Of a stretch of DNA of 64,000 bases, positions 53,101-64,000 are shown piece after piece. The first letter of the stretch is position 1. The number at the start of each line of letters is the position of its first letter. Made by a program: the position numbers and the translations under genes. Below the pieces are notes generated by a model. That model did no database searches. It was given only the letters and a program-made list of their open reading frames with translations, and had not been told where the DNA came from. The stretch comes from Crossaster papposus (Eukaryota; Echinodermata; Asteroidea; Velatida; Solasteridae). The stretch spans positions 372,001 to 436,000 of the forward strand of contig JBAIAA010000603.1 of NCBI GenBank assembly GCA_037893245.1, in the 5' to 3' direction.

Positions 53101-54909
53101 TTATTTATTTTCACTCATCTGTTTCCTCTTTTTCTTTTGCCGGTCAAGCTTCTTGAGTTTTTGTGCCTTTGCCCTGAGAGATTTCATCAGCATCTGGTCC
53201 GGGATAAAGGTAGTTAATGGGCCTTCGCAAGCCGTACCTTGGTTTGTCGCTGGATTCAGGACCAAATTGACGGGTCCCTTCTTGGTCAGGTTGTCGATTG
53301 GTGGCAGCCTCCAGGGGTCCAGGGGTCGGTCGTGGGGAAGATTGAACCTTCTACCATCTGTGTCTGGCAGGTTGTCTGTCACTCCGTTATCCGTAGAAGA
53401 ACAAGATGCATTTTTTTCTTTGTGGCTACCATCTTCGCGACGCTGCTTCTTCCCGAAGTCAACAATGGAGGAAGTCTTCCTCCTGATGTGCTTATCACTC
53501 TTGACCATAAGTAACTGGATCTCTTCATCCTCGGAAGATGTAAACACCTCCTCGCCCCCGGAGCTGGTCTCTACTGTAGCAATGCGTCGACCAGCGCTCT
53601 CAACCCACTTGGCATCATCCTCATCCTCGGTGAAGTCACTGGAATAGTAATCGACCTCGTCCCGGACGCGACTACTGATAATGCTGCTAGGAGAAGGTGG
53701 TGATAATGGTTCTTCGAAAGATTGCTTTAGCATTTGTCTGGCTAACTGCCGGCGCTCTTCGTATCTCCTGAAGACCTCCCTTGCCCGTTTGGTCTCACTT
53801 GCGCCTGATGCCCGGTTAATCTTTTGCAGGATCATTTTTGACAGGTACACTTGCTGGTGTCCCTCTCTGGTCTTTGGCTTGTATCCAACGGGAGGAGTAA
53901 TGCAAATAATATCTGCCAGTTTAAAGGAGACAATCAAGTATAAATCGGTTTATGTGCATTACGAATCCTTGCTTCTGCTTCTGCTTAGATTCCGCGTAGC
54001 CACTCGAAGAGAGGGTTTTAAACACGCACAGGCGTCGAGCTGGCAGCACGAACATGTGTGGACGGGTACGATTTATGAGGTACGGTTGTTGGGTCTGATT
54101 TAAAGGTAGAATACACCATTTGCAGATATTGAAACATTTACTACCAAATTATTAGAAAATATCTTACTCATTTAAAAGTAAATAACGATTGTAGGCATCC
54201 AGCAAAATTATTGCGCTAGCTATCTGTAATTGTTTCAACAAAAAATAAATACAAATCTGATTTTTATTGATTTTTTAAATACGATCGCCGGACGGCGATC
54301 GCATAAAAAAAGAACAACATAAGAACCATTGCCTGACGCCGGTTGAAAACTAATGCCGTTTGTCTTACTTGTCTTAACATCCATGATTGTAAAACTTCGG
54401 ACAGGTCAGTTAAACGATATATACTATAAAATGCAACCCCCCCCCCAAATCTACCCAGTCATTATAATTCAAACAATTACCAATGGTGTATTCTACCTTT
54501 AACTATAGGAACCGCAATGCAATGTTACGGTTTGTGTTTCTTAAATCGACCCACGTATGTAGTCGCTATTAAAGTACTGTAGCACGATCGGCCTAACCCT
54601 TTTCCACACAAACGTCAGTTGCATCTTGCGCTGCAACCAACACTCTTGTTTTTCTTCAAAATAAAGATTAAACTAGAATGTTTAACAATGTATCTGTTTT
54701 AACGTAATAGTCGGGCAATAACGGGGGGGGGGGGGGGGGGTTCTTTGTGTTATTTCACCGTATGCATTATTTTTTATAAGTTACAAATTATGTCGACCTA
54801 AACAGTAAACAATACCTGTTTCTTGTAAATTGTCATCCCATTCATCGCTGTACTCGTCCTCGGGTTTACGCGATCGTTGTTGAACGCCACTTTTTCTTTG
54901 CATTTGCAT
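53101..54909 (-). CDS. two-exon gene, product not recognised (about 301 aa)
   Basis: Exon A is 54909-54816 (ATG to donor GTATTG) and exon B is 53912-53101 (acceptor CTGGCAG to TAA). They join in phase 1 to give 301 residues. I do not recognise a family. The N-terminus is charged (EDEYSDEWDDN). Residues about 38-110 are basic and look helical, with a PPVGYKPKTREGHQ segment and a run rich in Arg, Glu and Gln. The middle is Ser/Asp/Glu-rich (SSDFTEDEDD, TSSEDEE), and a Pro-rich DPWRLPP stretch follows. The last 25 residues are Lys/Arg-rich and resemble a nuclear localisation signal. No signal peptide or membrane segment is seen. The single-copy look, open frame and matching splice phases argue for a real gene. 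Exon A could instead begin at an acceptor near 54923, with more exons upstream. Confidence 0.6.
53913..54815 (-). other. intron of the two-exon minus-strand gene
   Basis: The donor CAG|GTATTG is at 54816/54815 and the acceptor CTGGCAG ends at 53913. The intron carries a TTAA-flanked MITE (54103-54499) and a run of 18 G. Confidence 0.55.
54103..54499. mobile_element. TTAA-flanked MITE in the minus-strand gene's intron
   Basis: Ends AGGTAGAATACACCATTTGC and the inverse of AGGTAGAATACACCATTGG, with TTAA on both sides (54099-54102, 54500-54503). Internal GATCGCCG hairpin near 54285. Kolobok-like by target and AGG terminus. Confidence 0.75.
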
Positions 54910-55120
54910 CTTGTATTTGATGATCAAACCTGGTATGGAATGGGAGATAGCGCTGTTTGGTATTATAAAATTAAAGGGTTGGAGATGGAGAGTGATACAC
55001 AACAGTTAGTAATATTTCTCACATTGTCAAACGCATGATGTTGTGAAAGGGACGACCTCCGGGTATTCCTTAAATATTAAGACGGAAGGTCAGCTAATTA
55101 TGTCGATTTATATATATTTA

Positions 55121-57357
55121 TAGTAGGAGACCAGCCTAGGTCCCGTGACCAAATTCTGGGAACAAAGGTTTGAAAGTGTTTTTGTGTTCCCTGATAAATA
55201 CCAAACAATTTTGACTTGGGCTTCCCCCTTGCAAATGCCGGGCATTTCCGGGAGGGGCCAACAAAGGTCATAGAGGGGTCAAAATTCAAATATATTCCAA
55301 TCGTGTCGATATGCATATCAAATTACTCGTCTAGTCATGAGGATTCAAAAATGTATAGTTTGCTATACCTCCGACCTTAAATGAGGGCGCTGTGGTCAAA
55401 AACGTCGAGAGGTCAACGAACTTTTGACTGGTGGTCAAATTCACCAATACAGTTAATGTTATCCGATTCTAATGATTTTAGTGCCTAATAATATGTTTTC
55501 TGACATGGCAAATTCAACTAAACAACTTTTAAAATTAAAAGTGGTTGCCATAACCTTGAGATTTCAAAATGGCTGCTAAAAGGTTAGCATAAATTAGCCC
55601 AAAACAACAATTTTTTCCCCAAACCCATGGATAAGAAGTTATTAAATGTTTGTCACCGAAACGTCACGAACAATTCAAACACTCCATTTTTAAAACAAAT
55701 AATGATTTTTAATTATTTGTATTATTTTTCTTTAAAGCACATGTTCGATATAATATTGTATTTAACAGGAATGTCAGTTTTCAGGCAATTATCGAAATTC
55801 ATCGCAAAATTAATCGCAAAACAACTGAATCGCAAACTAGCGAGAGAACACACACGCTATTCATTGCGCTAGCGATTTGCGATCCATGCGATTCAAATTA
55901 TTGAAGGACGTGTAGCGCTGGGTTATGTGGATTCTTTTTCTTAAAACTGAAGTGCTTTTGAAAAAAGTCAAGAAACCGGTTTATGCAGGCATAATTCAAG
56001 GAATGATCAGTTTATTTTGTTGTGTTTGTTTGATCAATCCTAGAGTTAGCTGCGGTGAATCAGAACTCATTCTATATGGGAAGGAGAGGGTATTTTTGGG
56101 AGTTGTCACAAGTCAGAAATATTTCTCATCGTTTTCGTTATTTTTTTGGAGATGCTAAAACAGTTCTGCTGCGTGAAGTATCATAGGATTTATGTTTGTG
56201 GCTGGTCTGCCGAGATACTTTATGATTTGCTGGTATGCCAGCAGTGTGATTGCGTCATTCTTAATTTAAATTAGTTTCTTAGTGATATACGCTTTTGGGC
56301 GGTCATTTCTGGCCCCTTTTTTTCTGCAAGATTGCAGTCAGTAGGAATGGGGGGGGGGGGGGGGGGGGTTACGTGTACAAGTTTCAAGAGAACCTCTCCA
56401 TGTTTTTCTTTGTTTTGTTTGTACGTTATCTAGTGGGTATGCCAAATTGTGGTTGTTTGACTGGCCTCTCCAGAGCGTAATTCTTAACTCTTTTCCCCCC
56501 TTTTTTGTGTAAGACACGCATCAGGGGGGGGGGGGGGGGAGGGGGGAGGGGGGGGGGTCAGTTCTAGCCACATTATCTCTGCCAGACGACAGTCAGTGGT
56601 TGGAGTCCGTGGACGGGCAAATACATCAAACGTCTGCACGCCAATTGGGTAAGACATTCCCTAAAAGCGGGAGTTTTAAACTCTGGTTTTGTCGACGCGA
56701 TGGCTGGTTTGTGTATTGCAACAGTGGTCCTTTGTTTTCAGTTCACTCAGTGATTGATTATTACCGGTGAAAGAGTAGGATGATGAACAGTGCAACAAAG
56801 CAAGAAAAGCATGATTGGACAATGTGTTCAGAAATAACTGTGTTATTGTTGGCCAAAGGTCCCGATTCAAGTCTTTCGGTAGCCCTTTTGCCAGCCATTT
56901 TGAATGTTCATGGTCAAGGTAGGCCTAAGCACTTTTACTTCTGAAAGTTGTATAGTTGAATTTTCCATGTCAGAAAACATATTATTAGGCACTAAAATCA
57001 TTAGAATCGGACAATGTTAACCGTGTTGGTGAATTTGACCACCAGTCAAAAGTGCGTTGACCTTTCGACGTTTTTGACCACAGCGCCCTCATTTAAGGTC
57101 GGAGGTATAGCAAACTGTACAATTTTGGGATCCTCATGACTAGACAAGTAATATTTGATATGCATATCGACATGATTGGAATATATTTGAATTTTGACCC
57201 CTGTATGACCTTTGTTGACCCCTCCCGGAAATGCCCGGCATTTTCAAGGGGGAAGCCCAAGTCAAAATTGTTGGGTATTCATCAGGGAACACAAAAACAC
57301 TTTCAAACCTTTGTTCCCAGAATTTGGTAACGGGACCTACAGGTTGGTCTCCTACTA
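55121..57357. mobile_element. 2.2-kb element with inverted repeats of about 470 bp
   Basis: Ends TAGTAGGAGACCAGCCTAGG and the near complement. The arms 55121-55600 and about 56885-57357 match closely along their length, with an interior of about 1.28 kb containing repeat R1 copy 2. No ORF is conserved between the arms beyond mirror copies. The target duplication is unclear. Confidence 0.75.
55905..56770. repeat. dispersed repeat R1, copy 2
   Basis: Matches 40520-41520 over most of its length (for example TTTATGCAGGCATAATTCAA and GTTAGCTGCGGTGAATCAGA), with deletions and longer G tracts (56349-56368, 56524-56557). Confidence 0.78.
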
Positions 57358-57553
57358 TTCGGTGAATCTAGTCAGAAGGCAGTTTGCAGCAGTTTAATTC
57401 ATTTTCAAATAGAAAAATTTAAAACTTCGAGAGCCTTGCGCTTCGATTGCTGATCTCTGGACTTCAAGGCTTTTTACCCCAATAAACAGTTGTTTTGTCA
57501 TGCCGAAGTGAAAAAGTTGTTCACTTTTAAATGGGGGGGGGGGGGGGGGGGGG

Positions 57554-59225
57554 AATAGCTAATGTTTGAGGGAACCATGTAATTAGCCAACAAAATAGGA
57601 ACTTGGGGCAATTTAATGTATTTTTCTCCCGATTACAATGGGGAACAGGCCCGACAGCTTTTGTTTTCGTATTTTGTAATTTTGTTTTTCCTTTTTTAGC
57701 TGTTTCGGCTTTTTGGCCGAAGCAGTTCTTTGCAAAAAAAAATTTGTTTGGGACGTTCTTAAGATGCATATAGGCTACTTTAGAACTCGCACTGAACTCG
57801 TGCATTTTGCTCAGATTACACCTTCACGTGACATGTGACGTCATATTAAAGGTGTAATCGTCATGACGTAACAGAAACTTGACCAATGATCAGCGATTAT
57901 GCATGTTACGTCACGCGATCATACGCGCAACGTCACATGCGCATGCAAATACGTAAAAGATTGTGAACAGGCCAGAAACCGTAAGTTGACTTAAATGTTA
58001 ATTTTTGTATCAACGAAAATGGTCGATTATTTTTAACATGTCCTTGTAGTACATATATCAATAGATGATAACTGACATTTGTTTTATTGAGAATTATTGA
58101 GATTTCAGGCATTGTTTGTGTTTTTGGCCAATCTATAGTTCCTCTAGCCTGATCGAGCCTGAACCCTGACGATGCTATCGTTTTGTGTGTAAAGTGAAGG
58201 GGTTTTTCATTTGGGATTTCTGAGCTGTCTGAGCCTGCGTCTATAGCCTACTTGATCCAACAAGGCCACTACTGATGAAACTGAGAGTGAACTGCCTATA
58301 TAGCCGGGCATTGATGAGTGGCTAGGAAGGGGCGTTTGGAAACCTACAATTATACGGTGAACTGTATATCTGTTCTTGTTGACGGTTGAATAAATTATTA
58401 TTGTGGATTGAGTTTACTCAGTTAACAGTTGAAGAGATTTGTTTATTTGATTTGAATAATGTGTTGTTTCATTCATTTGGCAAAGAATTTAAAAAAAAAT
58501 TGTTTGAGTTTGCTTGTATACACTAAAAACAAAAGGTTAAATGTATTTTATTTGCTTGGAATTGTGTTATTTCAATTATTTTGGGCCGCGAATGAGAAGA
58601 TTTTTTTTTATTGAAGTTTGCTTGCGTACTTAATCCGGACGTTTATTTATTGCCTTATTTTGTTTTTTGTTTCGACTTAAGAGTTCATGCATGTATTTGG
58701 TATTTCTTTTGTATGACCTGTTTTTGTGTGTGTAAATACGGCAAAATAAATACTGCTAACCATGCAAGTATTCTAGCACAAAAGTGGGCACAATGTTCGT
58801 ACAATATAGGACGATTTGCCCAAGCCAGATATTCGGGTGTATTGTTTCAGGTTCGCGGGTTTTGGTCGGTTCGGATCGTTTTTCCCAACTGAATATCTGT
58901 CGGGTTGACGGGTCGGAGAGTTCAGATCAGTTTCGGTTTTTGCTGGGTTATATTCATTTTAAATTGTATAATGTTTCGGGTCAGTTTGGCATAGTAGACA
59001 CAACCATGCTCAAGAGGGTGGGTTTCAGGTTTCAAGTCTCAAGCGGACGGATATTAAAAAAAAAAATTAAAATCAATTTGGATCCCACTATATTCTTGCA
59101 CCTGGTACTTTCCTAAAAGCATTGCTGCTATATCCTGGAAAGGGTGGGTTTCAAGTATGCCCAGTTTGTGCCTGCCTGGGCAAGCACGAGACAGCACAAA
59201 CTTGAGCATCTTAAGAAGCAACCCC
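57554..59225. other. no gene recognised
   Basis: AT-rich. CACGTGACATGTGACGTCA-type palindromic sites lie near 57825-57845. ORFs of up to 110 codons lack domains. Confidence 0.45.
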
Positions 59226-59227
59226 CA

Positions 59228-59685
59228 AACTTAGGAAGTCATTATAAACTATCAAGTGTAGCGGTTCTTGTAGTATTGTTCAAGGCACTTAGGACTAGGT
59301 AAAAGCCCCTTTACATAGAATAGCAACCTGTGTGCCTCACTCGTACCAATTTGCCAGGTCGCCGTTGGAAGTTCAAAGGAGGCAGAATTGTGGTTCAAGG
59401 GAGGAAAAAGGATCGCTGCAGAAGTTACATGAACAGGATTTCCCAGGTTTAGGCGACCATTGAGCGTCCTGGCCAGATCTTAGTCGCTCAAAGGTGTCAC
59501 AATTAAAGGTCGCAGCCCTGTGTAAAGGGGCATTACCTAACCCGGTTTTCCCTTCAGCCTTGTTTTATGTTTAAAATAATCCACAGGGGGAAAGATGAAC
59601 GTTAACGATAGCCGCATTTGAACCACAGACCTTTTGATTTATAGCCCACGTCCTCTTTACCAACTAGGCTATTGGCGAGTTCGTT
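59228..59685 (-). mobile_element. tRNA-derived SINE, copy 2, interrupted by a MITE
   Basis: Matches SINE copy 1 in the 59228-59300 and 59535-59685 parts, including the antisense tRNA-like region (CCAACTAGGCTATTGG). The middle is replaced by a 227-bp inverted-repeat element. Confidence 0.68.
59305..59531. mobile_element. MITE inside SINE copy 2
   Basis: Ends GCCCCTTTACATAG and CTGTGTAAAGGGGC; about 227 bp, non-coding. Confidence 0.65.
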
Positions 59686-59689
59686 TGTC

Positions 59690-61180
59690 TTCCCCAAACT
59701 TAGTGTGGCAACAGCTAAACAGCGCCATTAAAAAAAGCGCACGTTATATTACTCAGGACTTACCTTTAAATATTTCAGGCCTGGCCTTTAATATTTCGAG
59801 TGCCGTACTATACTGCTTTTAGAAAAACACCGTTTACGGTAAGTACGCGCACAATAATTGGTTCCCTTGGCAGTCCAAGGGATGTTTTGCGCGCGTTTCT
59901 AGTATGACGTCACAGTGTATGGCGCTGCCGCGAAGGCTAAAACATAATCTATATATAGTGCAGTTCAGAGTATAAAATAGACCAATTAATAATTTGCAGG
60001 CCCTAAATTTCTTCGCTATTGATGCATTTTGCGGGTTTGTATAAAAAAAACTGAAGCTGTGCATAAGCCACTGCCAGAATTGTACTGTACTCTAAAATTT
60101 GGATGAAATTGGGACCTAAATGTCCTCTATTTGGCAATGGAGTGGAGACAAGATGGCGACAGACCACACAGCACTATATGGATCTAACCGGTATATGGAT
60201 CTAACCAATATTATTGGTTAACCCAACAAAATGGAACAGAAAGTGAAATATGATAAATTATCTTAATGTCTCTCCGTTCAAAACACTTTAGAGAGTATTT
60301 TCCTGAATTTCGGAAGTAGGCGTATTTACCATTGGGTCTATCACGGAGCTGATGAACAAAAGAAAAGACTGCTGGTAATGGCGCTTTCAGGTTTTTGATA
60401 TCCAACGGCTTTGCGCCAGAAGACTTTTCTGATGTGTGAAAAACCATAGGCCATTTCAACTATATTTGGGGGTATGATGAATAGCAAATTCAAAAATAAT
60501 TCACGTAAGTTTGAACTTTTCCTACAGATCAAAACGTCAATGTTTAGTTGTTAAATAAAGGTACAGTTTAAAGGGAATATACAACATTTGCAAACATAAA
60601 GGAAAATGACCAAATTGTCACAAAATATTATACTGGACTGTTGTTAATGGTAGTTTAAAATCTATGAATTCCTATAAAATCATAGCTCCCGGTGTGCTGA
60701 CATTCTCAAGTGGATTTTTTGTATCAATTTCCAAAAATACTTTTTAAAATAATGCTTCTATTTTTTCAATATTTAGTTATTCCATTTTTACTGTGCACAC
60801 TTTACACACCTGTGAAGAGGTACAACTGATTCTCGGACCTTACAATTCCCCAACGTCTATAAATTCCTCCGTTTCATCTCTTAAGTGGGGTAAGGATACC
60901 TGACTACAAAAATGTTATTGGTTTTCTTGATTTTTCCAGCATCTACGCATCCCAAAATGTCGAATAAGTCAGTGTAACAATATTTGCTATGATATACTAA
61001 CCCCCTATAAAACAGCAAACGATGTACATAGTGTTTTAGTCTTTTCCAAAGACGAATGCGTTTGATCGATCGTGTTACCGTGTACGTCGCGTATTCTTTT
61101 CACGCAGTGCGCCTCTAACTGCACGATTATAGACCAGCTCCCTCGCTCACGCATACGAATTTGTAAATTGCTTCTAGCTG
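59690..61180. other. no gene recognised
   Basis: AT-rich. A TTTAAAGGGAATATACAACA sequence at 60567 resembles the end of the TTAA-flanked MITE at 54103, but I found no partner end. Confidence 0.4.
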
Positions 61181-61189
61181 TTTAACAGG

Positions 61190-61267
61190 GTTGGTTGGGG
61201 GGTTGGTTGGTTGGGGGGTTGGTTGGGGGGGGGGAGGGGTTTGGTTGGGGGGGGGGGAGGGGGAGGG
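61190..61267. repeat. GGTTGGTTGGGG tract
   Basis: Tandem G-rich units with many runs of 2-9 G on the + strand, able in principle to form G-quadruplexes. ORFs over it are Pro/Thr- or Gly/Val-rich artefacts. Confidence 0.92.
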
Positions 61268-62002
61268 GTGAAAATAACCCCTGCTTATATGCTTCAGTCC
61301 AGCTTCATCACCATTGCCAAACTGCACGAATGATGACCCAAGTGGGGCTATATGACCTTTACCAAAAAAAATTATCGTAAAAAGTCGTTCCAAAATCCAT
61401 TATTGATTCAGATTCAACCTTATATGCAGTTGCTAGTCAAGAAACAAGCAGTGATGATGGCAGATCTCCATAACTGAAGCAGTTACTCAGATTCAGTGCC
61501 AGCCTACCATCTAAGCCCCAAAGTTCGAGGCACGTCCTACCAGCCATGTACATTATCTGCCAAATGTCGCATGGGCTGTTAAAATTCAGTGAGTTTTTTT
61601 ATTTGTTCTAATTATTACCTAATTTGAATGGAAAAGTTGAGCGAATTATGCTCGAACTGGTTAGGATTGAACTGGTTGACGATATTTAAGACACGTCAGG
61701 ACCATTTCTTGTTGACACTTTTAATTATTTTCATTTAGTTAACTGAATTTATTTTCAACGCTCTTTCTAATTGAAAAGTGGAACCCGGTTTCAACTTATT
61801 GGAACTACACACTAAAACATATGGAGTATGTATATATCTCTTTTTGAGAAAATATTGACTAATTATTCTCAGACTGATGAAATAAGCAACACACCATAAA
61901 CTTGTTTGAATGGAATTATGCCACAGCTCTATTTTTATTCTGAAACACAATATTGCCAGATACCATTGCTATGGGCAAACTGGCAAACAAATGAATTAGA
62001 GT

Positions 62003-62122
62003 GGGGCACACCGGACCCCTGGGTTTACCAACCCAGCCATGAATAGGGCACACCAGACCCTGTCACAACCAGACCCTGATACCTAGGGCACACCAGACCC
62101 TGATAACGAGGGCACGCCCGAC
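62003..62122. repeat. GGGCACACCAGACCCTG repeat
   Basis: Four to five irregularly spaced copies of a 17-bp motif, the last one degenerate. Confidence 0.85.
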
Positions 62123-63376
62123 CCAGTTACATAATGGATGTGACACAATAACCATAACAAAATGGCAACACCAGGCCATACAAAATATCCAAGACGAAAA
62201 GGCATTTCAACACCGGTTAAGAAACTCTTGAATGAAAATATCAAAATTGAACTAGTAAACCATCCAGGCACCGGATGTTCCCCCGCTTAACGCAAGGAGC
62301 TACGGGAGGAATGACCCCTGGTGAACTTCCAGGGAGCCATTACAGTGCCTGTCACAACAAATTGAAATTACTGTCATATTATGTACATTGTATGATGGCA
62401 ATTAATATTAACTGGAATAGACTTATTGGCTGTTACGATAGCGCCATGAAAATCTTGTAACCTGTGTCTGTCAAATTCCCGTCCAAAAATGCCACACGCG
62501 CCATACGCGGCCCAAGCACTGACCTCTATACATGGACAGATCATCATTGTGTAACCAGCCAGACTGTTACGCTGCCTGGTACTTGTAGATTATTTTGTTT
62601 GCACTGTAAATAGCGCCACCAATTGAAATTATTATTGTATAACTGAGTCGCCTGGCGGCGCCCTATAGTCATCGATTTACATATGGCATGCTGTGCGCTA
62701 GTAGTATATAGTCGGCTGATTTTAGAATGACAATGCTCGGGCTTTATTTTGATAAATTCCTTGCATTCCACTTAGTTTTCTTGTTGGACGCGTGGTCTTA
62801 TAGAGAGTCACTCTATAGCTGAGCCAGCAACGCAGCACATGCCTTTGCTTTCCGTATGCCTTTGCCAACACACTTTGCGAACATTGGTATTACAAATATT
62901 ATGTCTTAGGACAAGTTTGACGTCTTCTTGGAGGCATGTGAGGTGTGGGGCCGCTTTGGTCGGGTACTGGATTCTGGAGTTGAGGCATTTAGTGTTGCGT
63001 CTTCAGGGTTGTTTAATAATCCTTGAATAGACCTTATGGCTGTCGTTTTGGGTGGTGGTTGTCGTTTTGGATAGTAGTTGTCGTTTTTGATAATTATCAG
63101 TCATCGTTTTTAATAGCGGTTGTTGTGTTAAAATCGATTGTCATATTTGTATAGTTGTCATACCAAATTTGGTGGAAATATTATAAATTGAATTGTCTAT
63201 TGTAATATCCAGTTTGCATATCAAATGTGTGCAACTGTTTGCAACTGTGCCAACTGTTGACAAATTATATAAAAATCAATAAAATTGTAGATATATATTT
63301 TCTTCAAGAAAACAAGTTTGCTTTCCTGTCCTAAATTTGTGCAGTAGCCCTTCCGTATCGGTTACAATTGTTTCAT
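62123..63376. other. no gene recognised
   Basis: Includes TTGTCGTTTTGG short repeats at 63030-63120 and AT-rich sequence after it. No domain is seen. Confidence 0.45.
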
Positions 63377-63378
63377 TT

Positions 63379-63598
63379 TGAAGTCGGCATGCGGAGAAGT
63401 GCAACATGGCGGACCCACGACGTCACTCTGTGAGCCAATGAAATGTCCAGGTGTTGGTACGATACGTATTACGTAATGTTTATAAATACAAAATGTACAG
63501 AGTAAATCCACTGACCTCTACACCTGAACATTTCATTGGCTCACAGCAGTGACGTCTCGGGTCCGCCATGTTGCACTTCCAGTTCGCGCCGACTTCAA
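63379..63598. mobile_element. foldback MITE
   Basis: Arms of about 75 bp: GAAGTCGGCATGCGGAGAAG into CAACATGGCGGACCC, with the complement at 63525-63598. A loop of about 70 bp separates them. A second inverted pair, CACTGACCTCTACACCTG (63510-63527) and its complement near 63634-63651, overlaps its right side. Confidence 0.68.
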
Positions 63599-63702
63599 GT
63601 GTTAGCACAGCAGAATATGGACAATGATCCGTCCAGGTGTAGAGGTCAGTGGGCCCAAGGGAAAGACAAGCACCAGGATAAAAAACTCATTAATGTAGGG
63701 AA

Positions 63703-64000
63703 CTACAGGAGGGGTGAAATGCCAACCACTAAGTTGGATACGAACAGCTCAATTCCTGCCTCCGACAAATGTACCCCATCGTACCTGAACAAGTGCATGG
63801 TTGTCCAATGAAACTGAGCGTGATGAATAACATGACCCCCCAATTTATGAGAGCGTGACTTAGCCCATTTGTTAATGGAACGTCGCTTTCTGTCCATTGA
63901 AGCCTGCGCTGTTGTACCAAAGTAAAAAACACGAGGCAAAATATCCGACCAAACAATTTGGGCTTGTGGGTAATGCAATTCGGTTTCTTCCATCAGGACG
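63703..64000 (-). CDS. partial SGNH/GDSL-hydrolase-like frame of a retroelement
   Basis: The minus-strand frame is open from the right edge to TAG at 63703. It contains QIVWSDILPRVFYF, then ARG-rich RKRRSINKWAKS and the block DGVHLSEAGIELF. The last has the DxxH pair (Asp and His) of SGNH hydrolases. Similar frames are common in retroelements of marine invertebrates, in some of which they accompany reverse transcriptase or tyrosine recombinase; that link is from memory. The N-terminal part, with the catalytic Ser, would lie beyond the window, so completeness cannot be judged. Confidence 0.55.
   Translation of the reverse strand, partial: VLMEETELHYPQAQIVWSDILPRVFYFGTTAQASMDRKRRSINKWAKSRSHKLGGHVIHHAQFHWTTMHLFRYDGVHLSEAGIELFVSNLVVGISPLL

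Noticed and set aside
53153-53647. Plus-strand ORF of 164 codons
   Set aside because: It is antisense to exon B of the minus-strand gene; the minus frame is longer and has splice support.

Overview
The window looks like animal nuclear DNA, probably from a marine invertebrate deuterostome; an echinoderm such as a sea star is my low-confidence guess. The signs are genes split by GT-AG introns, an intron of about 21 kb, and a dense mix of eukaryotic transposons (Harbinger, hAT, mariner/pogo, piggyBac-like and Kolobok-like elements, a Penelope-like element, LINEs, a SINE). Nothing suggests a prokaryote or virus. All calls come from reading the sequence by eye; no database search was run.

Two host genes are supported. 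The first, on the + strand, is a complete eight-exon L-xylulose/dicarbonyl reductase gene (DCXR type, short-chain dehydrogenase family). Its exons run from the ATG at 7289 to the stop at 48904, and all seven splice junctions keep frame to give 246 residues with every catalytic residue present. The second, on the - strand and convergent with it, is a probable two-exon gene at 54909-53101 encoding about 301 residues of unknown function. A fragment of an SGNH-hydrolase-like reading frame of the kind carried by retroelements runs toward the right edge.

Most of the rest is mobile DNA, much of it nested. Region 1-7150 holds a 50-bp tandem array, a long-inverted-repeat element (828-1956), two foldback-like elements ending in short tandem repeats (2731-4153 and 4154-4899), and one copy of a family with 4-bp target duplications. 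Intron 1 (7341-28537) holds a 1.46-kb palindrome with an 8-bp target duplication and a MITE on its symmetry axis, then a foldback. Next comes a 6.6-kb Harbinger transposon with both of its genes apparently open (Myb-like protein 254 aa, transposase 314 aa). After it come a degenerate LINE, TTAA-flanked elements, a local duplication array and a 1.24-kb palindrome. Intron 2 has a 13-bp minisatellite and a dead hAT transposase. Intron 3 has one TA-flanked element inside another. Intron 4 has a TAA-flanked MITE, a mariner relic, a SINE, a 5.66-kb TTA-flanked element containing another inverted-repeat element with a Penelope-like reverse transcriptase, and a LINE tail. Intron 6 has two minisatellites.

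Downstream of DCXR lie further MITEs, a 603-bp TTAA-flanked palindrome, a 2.2-kb element with inverted repeats of about 470 bp, a second SINE copy and a guanine-rich tract. The most promising material is the intact two-gene Harbinger and its likely non-autonomous relatives, a set of TTAA-flanked elements each filled with its own short repeat, and the foldback-like elements ending in tandem arrays.
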